Origin: Chlorokybus atmophyticus
Taxonomy: Eukaryota; Streptophyta; Chlorokybophyceae; Chlorokybales; Chlorokybaceae
Assembly: GCA_009103225.1 (NCBI GenBank)
Contig: RHPI01002656.1
Span: 198,096-262,095, forward strand
DNA: 64,000 nt
Direction of reading: 5' to 3'
The notes below the pieces were generated by a model that saw only the letters and a list, made by a program, of their open reading frames with translations, did not search any database and was not told where the DNA came from. Of this stretch, positions 46,856 to 57,320 are shown piece by piece. The position numbers and the translations under genes are program-made. Within the stretch, counting starts at the first letter, position 1. Each line of letters opens with the position of its first letter.

Positions 46856-48445
46856 CGTCGCAAAATGTTTCCCCTGCCGGCCGACTGAATATTAGCAACG
46901 GCCGTGCACCTGAGGATACTCATTTTTACTGTTGACCCTCAGTCTACCGGCGATCTCGATGAAGAAACCTGAGCATAACGGCCGTCACCATTGATTGTCG
47001 GCCATCTGCATAAAGGGACTCACCCTAATCAATAGGTACCTGTCAGGTACTCAACAGCTAAGCAAAGGGGACTTGACCTAACCAACAGGTAACTGACCGG
47101 TACCTATCAGTTAGGTACCGGCGACCGTATGCTAACTGAGCGAAATTGTCAGGTACCTTAAGGTACATACCGTTAATGATGTGTACCTTTAAAAGTACCT
47201 GCTGGTACCGCTCAGTCATGATTAGGTGTCACACGTGATTGTTGTCATCAGCTGTGCAAGAATGCGTGACAAATAATAAAAAACAAATAAACAAATAAAT
47301 AAATTACAATGTAATATATTAAGCTACTACTACTACTGCTAGTACAACTAGACTACCACTACTGCTACCACTACCACTACTGCTACTACTACCTTAGGTA
47401 CTACTGCTAGTTCTACCTTTGTACTGAGATGCGGCTCTTGCACCGCCCGCTTCAGCTCCGCCGCCGCTGCCGCCGCCTGGCCAAGTCTGGCCTAGCCTGG
47501 CCTGGTCTGGCCTAGCCGGGCCTGGCCAAGCCGCCCTAAGGCAGGGAGGGTGGTTGGATGGCATGCGGTGTTGCGCGCAGTACAACATCAGATAGCAACC
47601 AAGCTCACCTACTGTTAGCCGTTGCCGCCGCCGCCGCCGCCGTCAACATCGCCGCGTTCAACTTGAAGCCGTTGAGCGTTTGAATAACTTGGGCAGCCCA
47701 AGTTATTGAAACGCGTTGTCGAAACGTGACTTGCAACGGCATTATCGTATTATTATAATCGTACGAAAGTACCATTGTCGCAATGGCACTATCGTACCAT
47801 ACTAATGGTACGATAGTGCCATTGCGACAATGGTACTTTCGTACCATTGACATAATACGGCGGCGGCATTGTACCAGCGTCTCGAATTGCCGACCTTTAA
47901 GGACCGACGGTCACTTGGTTATCATACCTAACGCGGCGGCGACCTACTTATTGTGTGTCAAGTGCACGATCGGCGATCGGCCGTCACTTAATAAACGCGG
48001 TAAGGTCCCCTGATAAGGACTAACTGTCATGAATTGGGATAAGTTGTGACAGACCTCACTCATGGTCGTGTCTTTTACTACCATAGCCTAGTGGTCGGGC
48101 CTCAATTGTTACACTAACGGTGACTGGCTTGCTAAAGTAGGCAGGCCGTCGCGCATACTTTTCGACGGTACGACCGACGGTCGGCCGTCACTGTATGTGA
48201 CCAAACGTGACTTATATGCTATATAGATAGGTCGCCATCGCACAAATGGGACGACCGACAATCGGCCGTCACCTTAAAGTGCGGTGTTGCCATCACAGGT
48301 AGGCCGCCATCAATATATGTGCTTGATAGTAACGGCTCCAAAAGTCCCTTTATGGACCAATCCGTTACGTCAGGTAGGGTAAGGTAGGGTCAGGCACCCG
48401 TCAGTCCCTCCGTCCCTTGTCAGTCTTCGTGTGAAATTTGCAACG
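46856..48445. mobile_element. 1.6-kb non-autonomous relative of the Plavaka-like element
   Basis: The left end CGTCGCAAAATGTTTCCCC plus the next 60 bases match 2316-2383, and the right end (GTCAGTCCCTCCGTCCCTTG...GTGTGAAATTTGCAACG) matches 14695-14756. Flanks read TA on both sides (46854-46855 and 48446-48447), a 2-bp duplication like the TC of the large element. Inside are ACCTGT/GGTACC repeats near the left, an 84-bp palindrome (47761-47844), and repeated TCGGCCGTCAC words near the right (about 47973, 48182, 48261). There is no coding capacity. It would need a transposase from a full element. Confidence 0.85.
47761..47844. repeat. Perfect inverted repeat, 40-bp arms, 4-base loop
   Basis: Arms 47761-47800 and 47805-47844 around ACTA. 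It is made of GTACCATT/GTACGA words shared with the 12.4-kb element. Confidence 0.92.
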
Positions 48446-48447
48446 TA

Positions 48448-49559
48448 AACAACTAATAAACATGTCCATATAAGCATGCCGCAAGCACGGCCACAAATGG
48501 AATTAAACTATCGGGATAAGGCCTATGTGCGTGCAGGAAGGCAGGGCAACAGGCAGTGGCAGATGAGGTAGACCCTGCTAACTTACTGCAGAATGGCAAA
48601 GAGAGGCAAAGGCTGATCTTACAGCGACGCTGACAGGTAGGTACAAACTTTGTACCTACCTCTTGAAGACGATCACGACGACGACGACAATGTCAACAAC
48701 GATGATAAGAGCGCTAAGCCTCACCGCCAACCAACATGAGAGGAAGTCAAGTGCAGTCAAATGCAGCTGTGCTTGATGCAAAGCACACCTTAAGCAACAT
48801 CGTTTTTAAATTGATAGTTAACGTGCATTGTACATTAGTAAACCCCTCACACGCATGCAGACGTGTGGCAGGTACTACGGCAATGCTTGCCACTGTGGGG
48901 GTTGCATGTTAGGGTAGTGAAGTTAGAGGTAGCATATAAGTGTAGCCCGGCGGCGTTGAATGCAAGGTTGATAAGTATGCATGCTGTTGGAACTGACATG
49001 AGTGCATGCATGTGTGCAGCATAGCAACATCATGCAACAGAGTGCGCATGCAATGATATGCTAGCAAGCATAGCTGCCTACCTAATACACATGCTAGTAA
49101 CATGCAATTGTTATATGGTATCAGTAATAGCAACAACAAGCGGGCAGCATGGCATGATTGGATGCAAGACGTGGTTGTACTAAAAGGATTACCTAGCCGG
49201 ATTGCAGCAAAGACAGATGATGCAGGCCTGCATATGTTCCATCATTGCAACCTTAATGAACGCATGCACAATATGCTGCAAAGATGTGTGTATTGGGTAG
49301 GCAGCTACGCATGCTACCTTTGTGCGGGTAGTTTGGCAGATCTATCCTAGCTGCAACTCGCCTGCTCCAGTGCCTACAACTTGCACGCACATATGTAGCA
49401 GCCCCCTAAATGTAGCTAGCTAGCTAAGTGCTTTGCTTGTTGTGGTGTGTTTGTTCCTTTCACTGTTGTTGTCTTGCTGCTGGAGATTGTTGCTTTTGGC
49501 CCCTGTGCTACACCCTATGCTAGCATATCATTGCTGTACACATGTTGACAAAGCACAGA
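48448..49559. other. Intergenic, no gene seen
   Basis: One 82-codon frame (49102-49350, plus) begins WHDWMQDVVVLKG-like sequence after a Met, but has no recognisable family and no support from splicing. Confidence 0.55.
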
Positions 49560-50814
49560 ATACATGCATATTCTCGCAGCGCAGTCCGTTTGGTCCCGTA
49601 GTCCACCCCCTTACGAATGACGCAAACTCCACCGTATTGCTGTACAGCCCGAAACACATTTCACCCACCACTTCCACCTCTTGCCATGGCTTGCAACACA
49701 ACAATCCCAAGTGATGAGCATCCCACACACGCACCTGGCAAAAAGATTTCCATTAATGGCATGCATGGCAAGTATCCTACTGCACACTTGGCTGACTGTT
49801 GGAATACTCATGCTAGTTTTTGCAAAGTACGTTACAAAACCGTTGCCCGTGTGGATGGTGACGACATGGGTGGCGTCTATTTGGATATGCAGAACCAAGG
49901 AGCGGGGGATGGCAGGGACAGTGTTGGTGAGGAGATGGCCCAAGGGTACGTCTCAAAGGTGCATTGCGCCCGTGCCATCGCATGCAACCAAGCGGTCTTT
50001 GTGCCCTATTAACCGCACTGGGGGCAAGTTGGGATCCCGCCAGCTGTGCAACTTGTGCAGATGAACACCCGCCACCCAATGGCCTTCACCTAAGCAATAT
50101 TGTATTGGTTGTGTCTTTACACTTGCATGTTGTGCTTGGTGTTTGCTTATGCTGCCCTTGAGGCGACCACTGTGTTGTTCGAAACCGCTCATGTTGCCAG
50201 TAGCGTCGGGTGTGCACCTCTCTCACGTACGCTTCGGCCCAGCTGGATGCGTTGTTCTTCGTTATGCTCTCACGCTCGCAAAGCTTGTGCCACAATGCTT
50301 CTTAGAACATGCTGTTGCTGCAGCTTATTGCCACGACCTTACGAGGAGAAGGCATCTCATTGACAAGTAATAGATGCAACTGCAAAGCCTGTTGCTGTGT
50401 GTGTATGCTCAGCTATGACACGCAGCTGCTGCCACGTTTTAGCAAGCCCTGCAGCAAGTGCAATTGGCATAACCGCGGCAACATGCGCTTGTGCTGAAGC
50501 CATTTGACTTGCTCATCTGCACAAGATTTAACCCATGTGCACAACATGCGTTTTCAACAGGCAGTGTGTGGCTTACACGAGTCTAGCTTATGCATGCACT
50601 TGAGCCAGAAGCATGCAAGTTGGGGAGCGATAGGCAAATGGAGCCATTTAACATGCTAAGCAGATTGTTCGTCGCTTGACTAGCAACTATCGTACCTGCA
50701 GACGGTGGCAGCAACACTTGCAGCCATGCAGCCAGCAGCTGCTAGCACGCGCACAAGCGCCAGTGCTGGGAGGTTCGCCCAGTCTGCTTTTGGAGCGGTT
50801 GAGCGTGTATGCAT
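49560..50814 (-). pseudogene. F-box / WD-like gene, copy D (decayed)
   Basis: The minus strand shows exon 1 (50696-50814: MHTRSTAPKADWANLPALAL...VAATVC). Exon 2 has an insertion and a stop before WHKLCERESITK. A shortened exon 3 keeps GEGHWVAGVHLHKLHSW and GHKDRLVACDGTGAMHL but lacks about 35 residues found in copies A-C. Exon 4 (VWDAHHLGLLCC...MCFGLYSNTVEFAS) fades out near 49560. It is an inverted, older member of the array at 22-33 kb, no longer able to make a full protein. Confidence 0.8.
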
Positions 50815-50926
50815 GATGCAGCAGCCTAAGCTACATTTGATTCTTCTGTCTCTAAGCGCTTAGTGGTCTCTGTCTCATTCTGCACTTGTAAACAGTGGCA
50901 CGTTTACACACGTCACTTCCAGTAGC

Positions 50927-51082
50927 TTTCATAAACACCCCCTACTAGTAGTAGAATAACCCCCCTCATTAATTGGGCGGGGGGCTGTATTAAACCTTAT
51001 CAGAGCCCCCCCCCCCCNGCTTTCATAAACACCCCCTACTAGTAGTAGAATAACCCCCCTCATTAATTGGGGGGGGGGCTCT
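50927..51082. repeat. Direct duplication around an N, C/G tracts
   Basis: A roughly 62-base block (GCTTTCATAAACACCCCCTACTAG... to GGGGGGCT) occurs twice, at 50927 and 51019, with a C run and one N (51018) between. It may be an assembly artefact at an unresolved homopolymer. Confidence 0.8.
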
Positions 51083-53269
51083 GACCGGGTAAATACGGTA
51101 GTGCTTGCAATATAGACATTGCAGTTGTGATGTTAATGCAATATTGTGTAACTACATCGCAGACAACCAATGTACTGTCTAACACATACGACTAGGCCGA
51201 ACACAGTCATTTGCTCGCCATCACTACTCAAAAAGTGATACTGACTATAGGCCCCCACTCCTTTTGCTTGAAGGGGTGTCGTGCCTTTGAACTTTGTTTC
51301 ATGCTGCATGGCACACCATATATGTCACGGTGTTGACCCTCAACGTGCACTTTCCTCTGGCACCCCATAACACACCAGTGTTGCCCTATTGACATCGGGT
51401 CGATCAATCTGTGTTCAACCTACTGGCTTCAAAGCCCCGCCAATTAAACGCAATCCTTATATCGGGGGGCCGCGTGACAGCCGACTGCCAGCACTGGCCT
51501 CCACCAATGGGGACGCAGTCCCCATGGCAACGAGCCTCGCTGTCAGTCCACCTAGGCAACTCCCGCCGGAAGCATCGACAATGAGTTGCAAGTAGACGAA
51601 TTGGAGCAGAAGCGGCGGTGACACTGCTTGAGACTGACCATTTGGCCCACGTTGGGGCCGATAAGCGTCTAAGGCTCAGCGAAGTAGAACCCCCGCAAGT
51701 AGTTTAGCAATAGTTGTGTATATGTTGTTAAAAACATACCAGCTGCTCTAATTGACCGTTGTTCATCCTCGGACTCGCCTTGCTTGTACACTTGTAAGTG
51801 TACACTCTTGCTCTCATGCTTGGCCCTCGCATTTGCTACCTGCACACTGCAGCATACTTACCCTGCAGGGCTTGCTCGCACTCCACTCACTGCTCAGTTG
51901 TGACCGTGCTTGCTCGCATTTGCACACTTGGTGCTTGTGTAGTGTGACCTCGTCTTACTTAGCTATCCATTCCCGCACACATACACTGCGTGACTGTTGA
52001 GTGCATTCCCCAAGTGTCCTTGTTTAGGAGCTTCTTGAGTAATTACCACTATTTATGAAGATAAGGGAACTACGCACCCTGACTCCTCCCGACTGTCTCC
52101 TGCACTGTAATGTAGCGTACACGCTACATTACAGCTTCGATATCCTCTGCCTGGCCACCTGCAGGCTGCCCGATGCCCGAACTCGTTTTTGACACTTGTA
52201 CACATTCGGGTACATACTCCCATTGCGAGACACACCCTGCGGTCGAGGCCTCCTTGCACGATATACCATATGCCAGCACGCAACACACAGGCGGCGGAGT
52301 AAGTGCCCTTGACATGTATATGGTACATTCGTCCGCTAGGTTGGGGTAGTGCAAGCGGTGTTGGGGTAAGCAAGCGGCAAATCGCTGGGTCGGTGGACGG
52401 TTGCAGCCATGCAGATGTACGTCAGGCCCACCAGCGAAAGAGCACAACGTGCAAGTCTACAGCACTAACGACAGAGTGATGGTAAATTCACATTGTTTTC
52501 TACCTGCCCAATTCCTTAAATGCACAAGAGCGCTTCGCATGTATATCTAATTATCCATGTTTGTTTGGTGGCGTGAACTAGGAACTAGCTGTGATGCATT
52601 GCGTCAGAGTATAAACAAACACACACGCTCCAGGTGTGTGGTCATGGATGTAGCATAGATCCTAGGGTGTGGCAACGTGTGATCTCTAGCTTAATCCGGG
52701 AGTTTACATGCGTCGCGTTGATCACGCTTGCGCATGTGAGCCAAAGCGCTGTGGCTTGAGGCAGCTGGTTGCTTGTCTCTGGTGCGTGCGCTTGTGTGCT
52801 TATACATATCATCTAGGTTGCAAGCTTGCTCCAGTTTGTTTCTGCAGACCTGCACAGGCTGCACTTGCTTGTGTTTTGCAGCGTCGCAATGCAATCCATA
52901 CAGGGTTGCTTGCTACAATGTTAAGAACTGTCCTAATCAGATGGTATGGTTAGCACCGCCCAGCGGCTGCGTCTTTCATTATTGTACACAAAAGTGAAGT
53001 TGCCCTCTCATTAATTGGCATAGAGCGCTAGGGGCTTGCCGCTAACTCTATGGCGAAGTTTGCAGCCTTGCAAAGGAAAAAGCTTTGACTTCTGGTAGAA
53101 TAACTCTTACTTTGACGTTGAGCGCCATTTTACCATTTATGGTAAGCAACCTCTATATGTCGTTTGTGCCACATCACGCGCACATGCACGCGCAACGCAT
53201 GTGCGCGCAGACACTGGCAGCATTGTTGCATGCACTTGTTTGTTAATTTTGCCTGACTCGAACAGGTTA
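51083..53269. other. Intergenic, no gene seen
   Basis: Short frames such as 51389-51595 (plus) have no recognisable features. No supported gene. Confidence 0.55.
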
Positions 53270-54132
53270 GGGATGATGTTTTGATGCTATTCAATAAGTT
53301 TTGTATGCCAATTCGCACCTACATGGGCGCCAGCTTGCCAATGTTGGCTATGCTAGCCTCCATAAGAGCACGCCTGTTCGAGAGACTCATTGCAAAATGC
53401 GGAGTTCTTGGTTACATTTATAAAACGGAAAAAGGATATGAAGGCCCATTCAGGCAAGCGCCGCTCAGCATAAGAGTCTAGTGCATAACAGGTATTGTAT
53501 CTTATGCAAGGGAAGTAGTTTACTGTTGAACACCCAATAACAATGAAGCACATAAGCAGCTGTGCATGGATGCTGGCAATCAACAATTGCCAACTGTATG
53601 GCTTGCGTACGTAAAGATGGTGAGTCAAAGCCGATATGCGCAGGTTGGAAGACTTGGACGTTATACACAACAATTGTGGAAAATAATAGCGAAGCTATCA
53701 ACGACTTTACTTGAGAACTTGTTCAATTCCGCCTGAACACCACCAAACCAACTGCCCAACCGTCAATCTTGGTAAGCCAATGCAAGCACTCCCAAAGCAA
53801 TCCTTGTTTATTTTCGAGCTCACGCATAGAGCACTACCATGTTGATTACCACCTAACTTCAAGTTGTCTGCATCATGCATTTGCTGACACGTGATTGGTG
53901 TTGTGTGTATAGTAGTTTTCAGTACGCGTCGCCTCTCGTGTAAGTGCCATGCGTGTTGTTGCAGGATTGCAAGGATTACATGCTGCTTGCACATCACGGT
54001 CTGCATGGCCTCCAGGTTCAAAGAGTGCACGTATGAGATTTTCAGTCACAAAGGGATATCTGCCACACATATCGAGAGCGCTTATCGTCTTTGCAGCGGT
54101 GCGGAAGCACCTTTCATGTCACGCGTGATTTA
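53270..54132 (+). pseudogene. KAI2/D14-like hydrolase, decayed partial copy
   Basis: Three exons of the 33.8-35.6-kb hydrolase are recognisable. Exon 4 (53281 to about 53460) has TYMGASLPMLAMLASI...FERLIAKCG...YEGPF. Exon 5 (about 53645-53735) has LEDLDVI, then an internal deletion, then EDN-like SEAI. Exon 6 (about 53997-54132) has ITVCMASRFKECTYEIFSHKG. The first three exons are absent, the Asp region is absent and the catalytic-His region (GHLPH in the parent) is garbled. Intron sequence is also related, so it arose by DNA duplication and inversion, not by retroposition. Confidence 0.8.
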
Positions 54133-54937
54133 ATGCTATAATGAGCTAGTGCATGTATCGCAGTATGGCGTGTGTAGTGATTAAGACTTAACAGGCAGCA
54201 GTATACTGACTGCAACTGTACATCGATTGGGTATTTAGTGGTAATGCGTGTTTCACGCCATTGGGGATAAAATGCAGTGCACTGCTGCACAAGGCAAAGT
54301 GGCATATGTGTTGTGTGCCCGAAAGACTAGTGTTTTGCCCGCATTGCCTAATAAAAGTCCTTGCAGAGCCTTGCCCATAATGATCCAAGACGAGCTGCAA
54401 TGGTCCACTCTCACAGGTGCCTATATGCTTGCATGCGCAGTGCGACACCCTGTTGCGCACACTAAGCAACACAGGAAACCCGGAGCATGTATACGGCTGT
54501 AGTGCAAGGGCCATAAAGGGGTGCTCATGTCCATTGCACCTGTGGTTACTACGGCAGGCAAGCACCTTGGTTGCGCAGCACCTGCACTGCATGGCATTAA
54601 AACGGTTAATTGCAAAGCGTGCATAGTTGAGCAAAAGACAGCAAGAAGACGACGCTGCAGCCATGTTATGTTCAATGTGCTTACCGTGATGCAAGCTGGG
54701 CAAAACAAAATTGCAGACTCATGACATTTACAATGATCACTTTGTTTTCAATGATACCTGCACCTGTAACTTTTCTACATACCAAGGTCCTCAAATCAAC
54801 CTGGCCAAACAGCAATGCCTTACGATAAATATTGTCTACAATCGCACATATTGCTGCAACAAGCTAGGACACCATGCAGCATGCAGCCGCAGGCACCTGC
54901 TGCTGCCATAACGACAAATCGCGCATTCGCGGACAGG
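54133..54937. other. Intergenic, no gene seen
   Basis: Only overlapping short frames on both strands. Confidence 0.5.
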
Positions 54938-56341
54938 TTAGCCACTGAAGTTCGGATACTTCTCAGTATCTTTGTGGCAGTAACAATGTCCACCACTTGC
55001 CGCAGACAACCGATTCTGGCGACGCTGCTTGCCTTTGTAAACAGCTGCTGAACACTGGTTGCGAAGCTCAGCAAAAACGGTTTTTATATCCGCCTCCGGG
55101 ATTGCAAACGTAAGTGGCTCTCGCCCTTCTATAGAGCCCTTGTATGGTTGTCCAATCGCGCAAGCAATGTCATTCTGGTTAGTGTCAACATTCTGCAAGA
55201 CTCTTTTGTGAACATCATCTACCAACACATCTGTGAAACGTGTACCAACTGTCATTACAGTAAACTTATCGCTGACTAGCTGCAGCCGCATTGCTGGCAG
55301 GCTTGGGCATTTGTCCACAACTTTTGCTGCCACCTCCAGCACCATGCAAAGCGATGCGCAAGCATACACCTGTAGCACTTTGGGTCGCCTCGTCCGCTGA
55401 CTGTGCAAATTTCTTTCCTGCCTCCTTCATGATGCGGGATGCATCTGCAAGTGAGATGGCAATGATATGCCCACCCAGAAGTAGACGCTCAGTGGGTTGA
55501 TGCGGTCCACTCTGAATTGCTAAGCTAAACAACATAAATTCCATCATCTGCGCGTGTTTGCATCAGATAGTTGGACAGTGAATTTGCTCCAAGATTTATA
55601 TCCAAGCAGCGGGGCACTTCAAGCAATTGTAACAACTCACACATTACCGTTGATAGCTGATTGACCTGCCCTTCCTTATCGTCCTGCTGCAGCGCCGCGC
55701 GCAACTCCTGCGTGATATATGTGCAGGCCGTATAGGCCACAATGTCTTTGCATGGCGGCTTGTAACACTCCATGGCATAAAGTGCTACTCTGGTTAAGAC
55801 GACATCTTCTCTAACAGCTGATCGAACTCCATATCCCGTGTGCGGATGGTCTTGTTAGCCCCATGCTTTGAGGTGCATACCACCGTCAAATGCGTCTGCC
55901 GGTGAATTACTAGAATTGTGCAACTTGCATTGAATGCATAGGCTACCCACACCAACATCGCATCCTCCGGCTCTTCGGGTTCTAATGGCCATGATGACGC
56001 TGTGTTTGCTGCAGCTTTTATCATGCATGGCAAGGTTGCGAGCTTCTTAACCTTTGCCAAGTAACCTCCTTCAAAGGCATGTCACATAATGGCACCAGGC
56101 TCCAGTGACGTCCAACTTCCCTACGGATTGTGTTGCGTTGGCAATCCCACTTTGGTGGCCATGGAATTAGGTGATCAACACGCATCGCAAATTCAACAGG
56201 CAGCGGGGTGGTTGGGGAGGTAACATGGCATGGCCCTCTAAGGCCCTCGTGAGCTTTCTGGACCTCATCATTATAATCGCCCAACTGCAAGTAGCTGAGC
56301 CCGAGGGATGATTGTAGGCTTCCTGCCAAAACCCAATGCAC
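54938..56341 (-). CDS. Possible minus-strand gene, unrecognised
   Basis: A chain of minus-strand open segments reads like protein. They include HLIPWPPKWDCQRNTIRREV (near 56130), DAMLVWVAYAFNASCTILVI (near 55930), MECYKPPCKDIVAYTACTY (55773), then GGHIIAISLADASRIMKEAG (near 55450), and LVSDKFTVMTVGTRFTDVLV (near 55240), with a stop at 54938. One likely intron (GTTACT...GCTGCAG near 56000-56060) joins the first two. The remaining joins are not resolved and at least one frame change (near 55390) looks uncorrectable by splicing. It may be a real gene with further introns, or a decayed one. No family is recognised. Start not determined. Confidence 0.35.
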
Positions 56342-57320
56342 ACCCTTTCTGATCTCATATATATAATCTTTTGGTCTTTTTTGTTTATTTTGTTCTGCAT
56401 AAACTCAAGGAGAACCTCAAAACTTTTCGTGAGGTTTTCCTCGAAACCGATGCAATGCTGTGTCTGGCAGGTGATATATGAGCTTGAAGGGGCGTGTTTG
56501 CCCATGGGAGGCTGCACTGTTGCGGATTATGTTAAAATCTGCACTGTACGGCATAATGATTAAGGGCTGAGACAAAGCTAAGGACGACTTCACTTGCATA
56601 TACATGCTGCATGGTCGAGGCTGGTATCAGATGCCAGTGGACTCAGCTCTGGTCAATACAGCATACCTGAAAATGTCACAGGTGCACAAGGCAGCAGAGT
56701 TGTTCACTTGTGCAGCGACGAGAGCAGCTTGCACTTGCCCTTATCGTCGGTTGTCGCCGCTGGTACACTGGCCAATAGATCACAGCAGCACAGGCAACTC
56801 GCAGTCTTCGCCATTGTGAAGCATGCAGCGCTTTGCTCACTGCCGCAGCTGCAGCGAAGCAAATCAGACACTTTCATCGCACCGCTCAACAACATGACAC
56901 TGCTCTCAACCTGAGTCTTCCTCAACATAGCCGTCCGATCTGGGACGCATTGCCCTCTGACGCCGTCCGATGCTGACTTGTGTCCAGCTCAACGCTGTCA
57001 GCATTTGGAGCTGATATCGGTCTCTCAGACGTGCAGCAAGCAGACAGATTTAGGTGGTACAGCAACGATATCTTCCCAAGCACTCCACTGCGGTCAGCAT
57101 GACGCGGCTAATTTTGCACTTTCCCGGCTATCTGACCGCGCTGGCTAACCAGTATTTCCGCTGTGTAAAATTAGGCGGCGGCGGTGGAGGCGGTGTTGGT
57201 TGTGGCATTGACGTGCACCGGGCTGGAGCTGTGATCGCTGCTGGATAGGTGCCATAGAATAAAAATGCGTTGTTGTCATCATTGACGGAGGCGCCAGCCA
57301 TATTCGGGAAAGTGTGAGCC
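56342..57320. other. Upstream region of threonine deaminase; no clear gene
   Basis: Further minus-strand fragments (for example near 56700-56900) might belong to the unrecognised gene at 54938-56341. The last few hundred bases should contain the threonine deaminase promoter. Confidence 0.45.
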
